Positions 50,751 to 59,069 of a stretch of 64,000 nucleotides of DNA are shown here, piece after piece. The first letter of the stretch is position 1; every line of letters starts with the position of its first letter. The DNA comes from Rivibacter subsaxonicus (GTDB taxonomy: Bacteria; Pseudomonadota; Gammaproteobacteria; Burkholderiales; Burkholderiaceae_C). The stretch is taken from assembly GCF_004217215.1 (NCBI RefSeq), contig NZ_SHKP01000004.1, forward strand, positions 342,829 through 406,828. The letters run 5' to 3'. The position numbers were made by a program, and so were the translations under genes. The notes under the pieces were generated by a model, which saw only the letters and a list, made by a program, of their open reading frames with translations, was not told the origin of the DNA and ran no database searches.

Positions 50751-53700
50751 GGCTCAGGGACCGCATCTCCGCTGGAGGCGGCGCGATCGCCGCCGCGCTG
50801 GTGCGTGCCATCGCGCGCCACCTGCTGTTGCTCGCGCTGGCGATGCTGGCGCTGGCCGGCCCGGCTCGCGCCGCGGTCACCGACGACAACTCGATCTTTG
50901 CCAGCGTCGACGATGCGCTCTACACGCTGAACCCGGCCACCGGCGCGATCACCAGCGTCAGCACCCTGTTGTTCGCGACCTCGGCGATCGGCCGCGACAA
51001 CGCGACCGGCCGCGTCTACTACCTCGAGGACGCGGCGCCCTACCGCGCCGCGTACTTCGACCCGGCCAGCGGCACCAACACGCTGCTGCCCGGCCGGGTC
51101 GGCTTTCGCACCAACCGCGCCGCGGTCGACAGCAACGGCGTGCTGTGGCTGATGGACCCGGCCAACAACAACCTCTTCACCTTCGACAAGACCACCGGCG
51201 TGCCGAACTTCGTCGGCTCCGTCTCCGGCATCGGCAACGGCCTGGGCGGCGACATCGCGTTCTCGCCCTCGGGCCAGCTCTACGTGATCGCCACGCGCGC
51301 GCTCTATGCCGTCAGCGGCCTGGCGGCCAGCACGGTGGCTACCAACGTCGGCAATTCCGATGGCTGCCCGGGCCTGGCCTTCGTCGATGGTGGCGGCCCG
51401 ATCGTGGCCTGCGGCGACAGCCTCTACCGGGTCAACCTGTCGAGCGGGGCCTCGACCCTGATCGGAACGCCGGGCCAGGACCTCAGCGACCTCGGTGCCT
51501 ACTCGCGCTTTGCCGACGTGGCGATCACGAAGACCGCCGGCAGCCTGATCTTCACGCGTGGCAGCAATGCCAGCTACACGCTGGCGGTGCGCAACAACGG
51601 GCCGCATCCCGCCACCGGGCCGTTCACCGTCAGCGACACGCTGCCGACCGGCCTGAGCTACGTGAGCGCCAGCGGCAGCGGCTGGTCCTGCACGGCCGCG
51701 GGCCAGGTGCTCACGTGCACCAACGCGGCGAGCTCGCTGGCCGCGGGCAGCAACCTCGCGAACCTGGTGCTGACGGTGGCGGTCTCGGCATCGACCGCGA
51801 ACCAGGTGACCAACACCGCCAGCGTGCGCAGCCTGAGCTTCGACAGCAACGCCGCCAACGACAGCAGCACCGTCGCCACCAGCGTCGGCGCGCCGTCGAT
51901 CGCCAAGTCCTTCGCGCCGGCGGTGGTCTCGACCGGCGAGGTCTCGACGCTGAGCCTGGTGATCACCAACAGCACCGCGGTGCCGCTCACCGGCATGGCC
52001 TTCAGCGACCCGTTCCCGTCCGGCCTGGTGGTCGCGCCGACGCCGACGCTGGTCAACGGCTGCGGCGGCACGATCAGCGGCGCCACCTCGGGCAGCGCGA
52101 CGCTGTCGCTGAGCGGCGGCACGCTGGGCGCCAATGCCTCCTGCACGATCTCGGTCCGGGTCCAGTCGGCGATCGTCGGCAGCTATGCCAACACAGCCAA
52201 CGGCGTGTCGGCGACGCAGACCGGCGCCGCCGGCGCGGTGTCGAACACCGCGGTGCTCGATGTCGATCCGCCGATCGACGCCGTCAAGAGCTTCGCGCCG
52301 GCCAGCATCGCACCCGGCGGCACCTCGACGCTGACGATCACGCTGAACAACAGTTCGGCAAGCGCGCTGAGCAGTGTCGCGTTCGATGACGTCTTCCCGA
52401 CCTCGCCGGGCGCGATGACCCTGGCGTCCCCGCTGACCGTCAGCAACACCTGCGGCGGCAACCTGTACCGCAACAACGGCACCGGCGCGCTGCAGGTGGG
52501 CTCGACCCGCGTGCGGCTCGTGGGCGGCTCGATCGCGGCCGGCGGCTCGTGCACGGTCGCCGTGCTGGTGACGGCCGCCACCGCCGGCAGCTACGTCAAC
52601 ACCATCGCCGCCGGCGGCGTGACCAGCAACCGTGGTTCGAGCACCGCGCCGGCCACGGCGACGCTGCTGGTGCCGCGGCCCGGCATCGCCAAGTTCTTCA
52701 ATCCGGCGATCATCAGCACGACCAGCCCGTCGACGCTGACGATCACGTTGAGCAACAGCAGCGCCACCGCCTACACCGGCGCCGCCTTCACCGACACCTA
52801 CCCGACCACGCCCGGTACCGGCGTGCGCAACGCCGCCGCGCCGGCGGTCACCAACAGTTGCGGCGGCACGGTCACCGCGGCCGCCGGTGGCACCAGCCTG
52901 GCGCTGAGCGGCGGCACGATCCCGGCCAACGGCTCGTGCCAGATCACGGTGCAGGTGACGGCCGCGTCCGCCGGCACCTACACCAACACCATCGCCGCCG
53001 GTGGCCTCAACACCGCAAACGGCGGCACCAACGCGGCCGCCACCAGCGCGACGCTGACCGCCGTGGTCGCACCCGATCTGCAACTCGCCAAGAGCCACGC
53101 AGGCAACTTCGCGGTCGGCGTCAACGGCGTCTTCACGCTGAGGGTCAACAACACGCTCGGCAGCGCCGCCAGCAGCGGCACGATCACCGTCACCGACACC
53201 CTGCCGACCGGCCTCAGCTATGTCTCGGCCACCGGCACTGGCTGGAGCTGCGGTGCCAGTGGCCAGATCGTGACTTGCACCAGCAGCAGCGCGATCGCGG
53301 CCGGCGCGACGAGCGCCAACCCGATCACGCTGACCGTCGGCGTCGCCGCCGCCGCGGCACCGGGCGTGAGCAACAGCGCCACGGTTGCCGGTGGTGGCGA
53401 GAGCAACGACACCAACAACACGGCGACCGACGCGGTCGTCGTGCTGGCCAACCCGGTGCCGGCCAAGAGCTTCACGCCGACCCGGGTCGGCGTCGGTGCG
53501 AACTCGGTGCTCGCCATCACGCTGAGCAACCCGAACCCCTCGACCGCGATCAGCGGCGTGGCCCTCAGCGACGCCTACCCGGGCGGCCTCGTCAACAGCG
53601 CGACGCCGGGCGTGGTCAACAGCTGCGGCGGCACGTTCACCGCGGCGGCCGGCGCCGCCAGCCTGGCGCTGAGCGGCGCCACGATCCCGGCCGGCGGCAG

Positions 53701-55336
53701 TTGCACGGTCAGCGTCAACGTGCGGGCCGCGGCGGTGGGCGTCTACACCAACAGTCTTGCGGCCGGCCTCGTGACGAGCAGCAACGCCGGCGCCAGTGCC
53801 ATCGCGACCAGCGCGGCGCTGACCGTCACGACGGCGGCGACGATCGTCAAGAGCTTCACGCCGGCCTCGGTCGCGGTCGGCGCGAGTTCGACGCTGAGTC
53901 TCGTGATCAGCAATCCGAACCCGATCGCGCTCAGCGGCCTGGCCTTCACCGACACCTTCCCGGCCGGCGGGCTGCAGGTCGCGGCAACGCCGGCCCTGGC
54001 CAACGGCTGCGGCGGCACGGTCAGCGGCGCCGGCGCCGGCTCGACCGCGCTCAGCCTGGCCGGCGGCGGCCTGGCCGCCGGCGCGAGCTGCACGATCAGC
54101 GTCGCGGTGACGAGCGCCAACCCGGGCAGCTTCAGCAACACGACCACCGGCGTTGCGGCCAACGAGGCGGCCACCGGCGCGCCGGCGACGCCGGCGGTGC
54201 TCGCGGTCGTCGCGCCCGACCTGCGCCTCACGAAGAGCCACAGCGGCAGCTTCGTCGTCGGGACGACCGGCAGCTACACGCTGCTGGTCGACAACCAGCT
54301 CGGCACCGCCGCGAGCAGCGGCGCGATCACCGTGACCGACACGCTGCCGACCGGCCTGTCCTTCGTCGCCGCGGGCTCGGGCGGCAGCGGCTGGAGCTGT
54401 TCGGCGGCGGCTCAGGTCGTGACTTGCACCAGCAGCGCCGCGATCGCCGCCGGCGCCAGCGCCAACCCGCTGACGATCAACGTCAGCGTAGCGGCGACCG
54501 CCCGACCGAGCGTGACCAACGCCGCCAGCGTGGCGGGCGGCGGCGAGCCGGCCGTCAGCGCCGGCAACAACCAGGCCTTCGATCCGACCCTGGTCGTCGA
54601 CGCGATTCAGAACCTGTTCCAGCCCGATGGCGCCCAGACCGCGCTGGCGGGCAGCACGGTCTTCTACAGCCACAGCTTCGCACCAGCCCAGGGCGGGACG
54701 CTGTCGTTCGGCGTCGCCGAGAGCACGGCGCCGACGCTGGCCGGCTGGTCGGCGCTGGTCTATCGCGACCTCAACTGCAACGCGGTGCTCGACGGCACCG
54801 AGGGCGACGCGCCGCTGGGCGCCTCGGTCGCGGCGAGCGCCGGCACGCCGGTCTGCATCGTCGTCAAGGTCGCGGTGCCGGCGACCGCGCCGCAGGGGGC
54901 GCAGCACATCGCGACCGTGACCGCGAACTTCACGCCGAGCTCCGGCCCGCCGCTGAGCCTGTCGCGCACCGACACGACCACCGTCGGCAACCCGGGCAGC
55001 GCCGGCCTCGTGCTGAGCAAGTCGGTGCGCAACATCAGCACCGGCGGCGGCGCGGCGACCAGCAACGCCGCGCGGCCGGGCGAGTTGATCGAATACACGA
55101 TAGCCTTCGCCAACAACGGCAGCGAGGCGATCGCCTCGATCCAGATCAACGATGCGACACCGGCCTTCACGGTCTTCGTCTCGGCCGCCTGCGGCGCGCC
55201 GCTGCCGGCCAGCCTCACGAGTTGCACGCCCAGCGTGCAGCCGGCGGCAGGCGCCACCGGCGCGATCCGCTGGACGCTCGGCGGCGCGCTCGCGCCGGGG
55301 GCCAGCGGCAGCGTCAGCTTCCGCGTCCAGCTCTAG
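50747..55336 (+). CDS. Exported β-propeller plus tandem DUF11-repeat protein
   Basis: This protein has 1529 residues. A basic N-terminus and signal helix (HLLLLALAMLALAGPARA) precede a propeller-like region (about 45-255) with repeated strands such as AVDSNGVLWLMDPANNNLF and DIAFSPSGQLYVIATRALYA. Eight repeats of 123-136 residues follow, in two flavours: three with GWSC(7)TC cysteine pairs, and five opening with a Lys-(Ser/Phe)-Phe and carrying NxCGG plus SCT/SCQ. A domain also found in the 877-residue protein (IQNLFQPDGAQTALAGSTVF) and a last DUF11 domain ending SVSFRVQL close it. It starts on the OmpA-type gene's stop (ATGA). There is no anchor motif. A surface fibre or adhesin is inferred from the repeats. 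Confidence 0.82.
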   Translation: MRLRDRISAGGGAIAAALVRAIARHLLLLALAMLALAGPARAAVTDDNSIFASVDDALYTLNPATGAITSVSTLLFATSAIGRDNATGRVYYLEDAAPYRAAYFDPASGTNTLLPGRVGFRTNRAAVDSNGVLWLMDPANNNLFTFDKTTGVPNFVGSVSGIGNGLGGDIAFSPSGQLYVIATRALYAVSGLAASTVATNVGNSDGCPGLAFVDGGGPIVACGDSLYRVNLSSGASTLIGTPGQDLSDLGAYSRFADVAITKTAGSLIFTRGSNASYTLAVRNNGPHPATGPFTVSDTLPTGLSYVSASGSGWSCTAAGQVLTCTNAASSLAAGSNLANLVLTVAVSASTANQVTNTASVRSLSFDSNAANDSSTVATSVGAPSIAKSFAPAVVSTGEVSTLSLVITNSTAVPLTGMAFSDPFPSGLVVAPTPTLVNGCGGTISGATSGSATLSLSGGTLGANASCTISVRVQSAIVGSYANTANGVSATQTGAAGAVSNTAVLDVDPPIDAVKSFAPASIAPGGTSTLTITLNNSSASALSSVAFDDVFPTSPGAMTLASPLTVSNTCGGNLYRNNGTGALQVGSTRVRLVGGSIAAGGSCTVAVLVTAATAGSYVNTIAAGGVTSNRGSSTAPATATLLVPRPGIAKFFNPAIISTTSPSTLTITLSNSSATAYTGAAFTDTYPTTPGTGVRNAAAPAVTNSCGGTVTAAAGGTSLALSGGTIPANGSCQITVQVTAASAGTYTNTIAAGGLNTANGGTNAAATSATLTAVVAPDLQLAKSHAGNFAVGVNGVFTLRVNNTLGSAASSGTITVTDTLPTGLSYVSATGTGWSCGASGQIVTCTSSSAIAAGATSANPITLTVGVAAAAAPGVSNSATVAGGGESNDTNNTATDAVVVLANPVPAKSFTPTRVGVGANSVLAITLSNPNPSTAISGVALSDAYPGGLVNSATPGVVNSCGGTFTAAAGAASLALSGATIPAGGSCTVSVNVRAAAVGVYTNSLAAGLVTSSNAGASAIATSAALTVTTAATIVKSFTPASVAVGASSTLSLVISNPNPIALSGLAFTDTFPAGGLQVAATPALANGCGGTVSGAGAGSTALSLAGGGLAAGASCTISVAVTSANPGSFSNTTTGVAANEAATGAPATPAVLAVVAPDLRLTKSHSGSFVVGTTGSYTLLVDNQLGTAASSGAITVTDTLPTGLSFVAAGSGGSGWSCSAAAQVVTCTSSAAIAAGASANPLTINVSVAATARPSVTNAASVAGGGEPAVSAGNNQAFDPTLVVDAIQNLFQPDGAQTALAGSTVFYSHSFAPAQGGTLSFGVAESTAPTLAGWSALVYRDLNCNAVLDGTEGDAPLGASVAASAGTPVCIVVKVAVPATAPQGAQHIATVTANFTPSSGPPLSLSRTDTTTVGNPGSAGLVLSKSVRNISTGGGAATSNAARPGELIEYTIAFANNGSEAIASIQINDATPAFTVFVSAACGAPLPASLTSCTPSVQPAAGATGAIRWTLGGALAPGASGSVSFRVQL

Positions 55337-55423
55337 CCGTGGCGTCTCGATAGGCTGATCATCCGTTCCTGGTCTGGGCAACCGAGCTTGTCGAGACGGT
55401 CGACAGCCGGGTCAGGAGAACGG

Positions 55424-55894
55424 ATGAACATCAGCCTGCGCGAAATCACCGCCGACACGGTACGTGCCGTCTGCAAGCTGGTTGCCGAGCCGGCCGGCTA
55501 CGTGGCGCCCAACGCGATCTCGATCGCCGAGGCCTACTTCTATCCCGAGGCCTGGTTTCGCGCGATCTATGCCGGCGAGGAGCCGATCGGCTTCGTGATG
55601 CTCGAGGACAGCTCCCAGCGGCGGCCCGCGCCGGCGCAGGCCGAGGTGTCCTTGTGGCGCTTCATGATCGACGCGAAGCACAAGGGCAAGGGTTATGGCC
55701 GCGCGGCGCTGCGGCTGGTGATCGCCGACGTGCGGCGGCGCCATCCGGGGCTCGCCACCTTCGCCACCTCCTGCGTGCCCGGGCCTGCGTCGCCGCGCCC
55801 GTTCTACGAGTCGCTGGGCTTCGTCTGCACCGGCGAGATCGTCGATGACGAGGAGGTGCTGGTGCTGCGCCTGGACCCGCCGCCGACACCCTGA
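55424..55894 (+). CDS. GNAT-family N-acetyltransferase
   Basis: The 156-residue protein shows the GNAT acetyl-CoA site KHKGKGYGRAALRLVI (the R/Q-x-x-G-x-G/A loop) after the strand WRFMIDAK, and the end motif PRPFYESLGFVCTGE. The N-terminal AYFYPEAWFRAIYAGEEPIG resembles polyamine acetyltransferases of the PaiA/SpeG/BltD sort, but the substrate is open. AGGAG lies six bases before the ATG at 55424. It follows the surface-protein cluster after 87 bases. Confidence 0.85.
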   Translation: MNISLREITADTVRAVCKLVAEPAGYVAPNAISIAEAYFYPEAWFRAIYAGEEPIGFVMLEDSSQRRPAPAQAEVSLWRFMIDAKHKGKGYGRAALRLVIADVRRRHPGLATFATSCVPGPASPRPFYESLGFVCTGEIVDDEEVLVLRLDPPPTP

Positions 55895-55940
55895 AGCGCC
55901 GGCGTGCGCGGGCCCGGCGCCTGCAGCACAATCGCGCGCC

Positions 55941-56294
55941 ATGGCCTACATGCTCCTGATCATCGAACCGGTCAGCCAGCGCCGCGAGCGCGGCCCGGAA
56001 GGCGGGCGCGACGCCTACGCGCAGATGCTGCAGTTCGGTGCCGGGCTGCAGGCGCGTGGCGTGCTGCTGGCGAGCAACTCGCTGGCCTCGACCCACGACA
56101 GCGTCCGGCTGCAGGTGCGCGAGGGTCGCCCGACGCTGGTCGACGGCCCCTTCGCCGAGACCAAGGAGATGGTCGGCGGCTTCTTCCTGCTCGATGTCGC
56201 CACGCGCGAGGAGGCGGTCGCCATCGCCGCCGAATGCCCCGCGGCTCAGTGGAGCACGGTCGAGATCCGCGCCGTCGGGCCCTGCTACGAGTGA
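55941..56294 (+). CDS. YciI-like (DGPF) protein 1
   Basis: This 117-residue single-domain protein has the DGPF signature in TLVDGPFAETKEMVGGFFLL. It belongs to the group found next to ECF42 sigma factors. The start MAYMLLIIEPVSQRRERGP is family-like. Its biochemical role is unknown; YciI folds resemble dimeric α/β-barrel enzymes. It is the first of four small proteins leading to the sigma factor at 57724, though a 109-base gap separates it from the next. Confidence 0.85.
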   Translation: MAYMLLIIEPVSQRRERGPEGGRDAYAQMLQFGAGLQARGVLLASNSLASTHDSVRLQVREGRPTLVDGPFAETKEMVGGFFLLDVATREEAVAIAAECPAAQWSTVEIRAVGPCYE

Positions 56295-56403
56295 GCTAGG
56301 GGTTTGCGCGAGGCGCGCGGGCAGATTGTCGATCCGTGCGGGCCTGGTTCGTCGTGTGCATGTGCCGGCCCGTGCCGGCTCAACCCGGCCCAGGAGCACC
56401 CGC

Positions 56404-56877
56404 ATGCAGAAGATCACCCCCTTCCTCTGGTTCGACGGCAAGGCCGAAGAGGCGATGGACTTCTATGTCTCGATCTTCGCCAACGCCTGCGTGCTCGAGG
56501 TGCTGCGCTACGGCGAGGGCGCGCCGGCGCCGGCCGGCAGCGTGATGACCGCGCGCTTCGTGCTCGACGGGCAGGAGTTCGTCGCCCTCAACGGCGGGCC
56601 GATGTTCCAGTTCTCGCCGGCGATCTCATTCGTCGTCAACTGCGACAGCCAGCGCGAAGTCGATCGCTACTGGGACGCGCTCTGCGCCGGCGGCGTGCCC
56701 AACCGCTGCGGCTGGCTGCAGGATCGCTACGGCGTGTCCTGGCAGGTCGTCCCGACCGTGCTGCCGAAGTTGCTGAACGACCCCGAGCCTGCGCGCGCGC
56801 AGCGCGCGATGGCGGCGATGATGCAGATGACGAAGCTCGACATCGCCGAGCTAGCGCGCGCTCATCAAGGCAAGTAG
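56404..56877 (+). CDS. VOC-superfamily protein, PhnB-like
   Basis: The 157-residue protein starts QKITPFLWFDGKAEEAMDFY, the hallmark of PhnB/3-demethylubiquinone-methyltransferase-like VOC proteins, and continues with FVLDGQEFVALNGGPMFQFS, CDSQREVDRYWDALCAGG and CGWLQDRYGVSWQVVPTVLP. Despite the old annotation, this group is not a methyltransferase and its substrate is unknown. It precedes a second DGPF protein by 16 bases. Confidence 0.87.
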   Translation: MQKITPFLWFDGKAEEAMDFYVSIFANACVLEVLRYGEGAPAPAGSVMTARFVLDGQEFVALNGGPMFQFSPAISFVVNCDSQREVDRYWDALCAGGVPNRCGWLQDRYGVSWQVVPTVLPKLLNDPEPARAQRAMAAMMQMTKLDIAELARAHQGK

Positions 56878-56893
56878 AGCAAGGAGACGCACC

Positions 56894-57307
56894 ATGCGAT
56901 TCATGATCATCGTCAAGGCCAGTGCCGACAGCGAAGCCGGCGTGATGCCCGAAGAGGCGCTGCTCGCCGAGATGGCGAGCTATCACGCTGAGCTGGCCAA
57001 GGCCGGCGTGCTGCTCGATGGCAGCGGCCTGCAGCCCACCGCCAAGGGCTGGCGCATCCACTACTCGGGCGGCCGACGCGAGCTCATCGACGGACCCTTC
57101 ACCGAGACCAAGGAATTGATCGCCGGCTACACGCTGATCCAGGTGCGCTCGCGCGAGGAGGCCATGGAGTGGGCGCGCCGCTTTCCCAACCCGGCCGGCG
57201 GGCACAAGGATGGGGAGATCGAACTGCGCCAGCTCTTCGAGCTCGAGGACTTCGCGCCCAGCGAGTCGATCGAGCGCTTTCGCGAGATGCTGCCCGGGCA
57301 GGGCTGA
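56894..57307 (+). CDS. YciI-like (DGPF) protein 2
   Basis: The 137-residue protein is of the DGPF type: MRFMIIVKASADSEAGVMPE, then RELIDGPFTETKELIAGYTL and SREEAMEWARRFPNP. AGGAG precedes the ATG. It belongs to the longer group common beside ECF42 sigma factors. It is 18 bases before the glyoxalase-fold gene and is probably in the sigma factor operon. Confidence 0.88.
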   Translation: MRFMIIVKASADSEAGVMPEEALLAEMASYHAELAKAGVLLDGSGLQPTAKGWRIHYSGGRRELIDGPFTETKELIAGYTLIQVRSREEAMEWARRFPNPAGGHKDGEIELRQLFELEDFAPSESIERFREMLPGQG

Positions 57308-57325
57308 ACAATCGAAGGAAACCCC

Positions 57326-57727
57326 ATGCACAAGCAGATCTACGTCAACTTGGCCGTAAAGGACCTCGCGCGCTCGATGGCCTTCTTCAAGGCGCTCGGC
57401 TTCGGCTTCGATCCACAGTTCACCAACGAGCAGGCCGCCTGCATGATCGTCGGCGAGAACATCTACGTGATGCTGCTGCCGGTGCCCTTTCTGCAGACCT
57501 TCACCGACAAGCCGGTGGCCGACGCGCACCAGAGCACCGAGGTGCTGCTGTGCTTCAGTTGCGACGGCCGGGCCGAGGTCGATGCGCTGGTCGCGGGTGC
57601 CGTGGCCGCCGGTGGCCGCGCGCCACGCGCGCCGCAGGACCATGGCTTCATGTACACCCACAGCTTCGAGGACCTCGACGGCCACCTCTGGGAACCGATG
57701 GCCATGCTGGGTGTGCCACCGGCGTGA
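57326..57727 (+). CDS. VOC-family protein, glyoxalase-like
   Basis: The 133-residue protein starts KQIYVNLAVKDLARSMAFFK, a VOC entry strand and helix, and has FTNEQAACMIVGENIYVMLL and FMYTHSFEDLDGHLWEPMAM; the His and the Glu of DGHLWE match metal ligands of the family. This group is usually called lactoylglutathione lyase-like without evidence of that activity. Its stop overlaps the GTG start of the sigma factor gene by four bases, so the two are coupled. Confidence 0.87.
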   Translation: MHKQIYVNLAVKDLARSMAFFKALGFGFDPQFTNEQAACMIVGENIYVMLLPVPFLQTFTDKPVADAHQSTEVLLCFSCDGRAEVDALVAGAVAAGGRAPRAPQDHGFMYTHSFEDLDGHLWEPMAMLGVPPA

Positions 57728-59064
57728 GCAGCACGCCCTCGCCGACCCACGGTGCCATCGAGGCGGTCTGGCGCATCGAGGCCGGCAAGATCGTCGCCGG
57801 CGTCGCGCGACTGGTGCGCGACGTCGGCCTGGCCGAGGAACTGGCGCAGGACGCGCTGGTCGCCGCGCTGGAACACTGGCCGCGCGACGGCATCCCCGAC
57901 AACCCGGGCGCCTGGCTGATGACCACCGCCAAGCGCCGCGCGCTCGACCACCTGCGTCTGCACGCGCTGCATGCACGCAAGCACGAGGAACTCGGCCTCG
58001 ACCTGGAGGCGCAGCAGGCCCATGTGGTGCCCGACTTCAGCGACGCGCTCGACGCCGCGCGCCAGGACGACATCGGCGACGACCTGCTGCGCCTGATCTT
58101 CACCGCCTGCCATCCGCTGCTCTCGACCGAGGCACGCGCGGCGCTGACGCTGCGCCTGCTCGGTGGCCTCTCCACCGAGGAGATCGCGCGCGCCTTCCTG
58201 CTGCCCGAGCCGACGATCGCGCAGCGCATCGTGCGCGCCAAGCGCACGTTGAGCGCGGCCAAGGTGCCGTTCGAGGTGCCGCGCGGCGACGAGCGGCTGG
58301 CGCGGCTCGGCTCGGTGCTCGAGGTGATCTACCTGATCTTCAACGAGGGCTACGCCGCCACCGCCGGCGAGCACTGGCTGCGTCCGGCGCTGTGCGACGA
58401 GGCGCTGCGCCTGGCGCGCACGCTGGCCGGGCTGATGCCGCAGGACCCCGAGGTGCTGGGCCTGCAGGCGCTGCTCGAGATCCAGGCCTCGCGCCTGCAT
58501 GCCCGCATCGACGCGCAAGGCCGGCCGGTGCTGCTGGCCGACCAGGATCGCACGCGCTGGGATGCGCTGCTGATCCAGCGCGGGCTGGCGGCGCTGGCGC
58601 GCGCGGTGGCGTTGGCCGCCATGCCGGGCGCGCGGCAGCAAGCACCCGGCAAGGGTTCGCAGGAGCGCGCACCGAGCGCGCTCGGCCCCTACGCCTTGCA
58701 GGCCGCGATCGCCGCCTGCCATGCGCGGGCGCGCAGCGTTGCCGATACCGACTGGGCGCAGATCGTCGCGCTCTACGACGCGCTGGCGCAGCTGGCGCCG
58801 TCGCCGGTGATTGCGCTCAACCGCGCGGTCGCGGTCGGCATGGCCTTCGGTCCTGCCGCGGCGCTCGAACTGGTCGACGCGCTCGGCGCCGACCCGGCGC
58901 TGCGGAACTACCCCTGGCTGCCGGCGGTTCGCGGTGACCTGCTGGGCAAGCTTGGGCGCCACGCGCAGGCGCGCGCCGAGTTCGAGCGTGCCGCCGGCCT
59001 GACCCAGAACGAGCGCGACCGCAGCCTGCTGCTCGAACGCGCGCGCGGCGACGATCCGCGCTGA
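57724..59064 (+). CDS. ECF sigma factor of the ECF42 type
   Basis: This 446-residue sigma factor has region 2 (about residues 15-90, DNPGAWLMTTAKRRALDHLR), region 4 (about 125-185, LSTEEIARAFLLPEPTIAQR) and the long C-terminal extension of ~260 residues typical of ECF42, in which IYLIFNEGYAATAGEHWLRP, RLARTLAGLMPQDPEVLGL and ALNRAVAVGMAFGPAAALEL are recognisable. ECF42 genes are normally next to DGPF proteins and have no anti-sigma factor; the extension is thought to control activity. The GTG at 57724 overlaps the preceding stop (GTGA). It ends five bases before the convergent PepSY gene. Confidence 0.88.
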   Translation: MSSTPSPTHGAIEAVWRIEAGKIVAGVARLVRDVGLAEELAQDALVAALEHWPRDGIPDNPGAWLMTTAKRRALDHLRLHALHARKHEELGLDLEAQQAHVVPDFSDALDAARQDDIGDDLLRLIFTACHPLLSTEARAALTLRLLGGLSTEEIARAFLLPEPTIAQRIVRAKRTLSAAKVPFEVPRGDERLARLGSVLEVIYLIFNEGYAATAGEHWLRPALCDEALRLARTLAGLMPQDPEVLGLQALLEIQASRLHARIDAQGRPVLLADQDRTRWDALLIQRGLAALARAVALAAMPGARQQAPGKGSQERAPSALGPYALQAAIAACHARARSVADTDWAQIVALYDALAQLAPSPVIALNRAVAVGMAFGPAAALELVDALGADPALRNYPWLPAVRGDLLGKLGRHAQARAEFERAAGLTQNERDRSLLLERARGDDPR

Positions 59065-59069
59065 GCGAA

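Noticed and set aside
40361-55336. Sortase-type or autotransporter system for the repeat proteins.
   Set aside because: No LPxTG-like motif, sortase, usher or autotransporter signature was found.
50570-55381. A leftward open frame of 1603 codons antisense to the propeller-DUF11 gene.
   Set aside because: Same shadow effect; no signal, motif or ribosome site, and the sense strand carries clear repeats.
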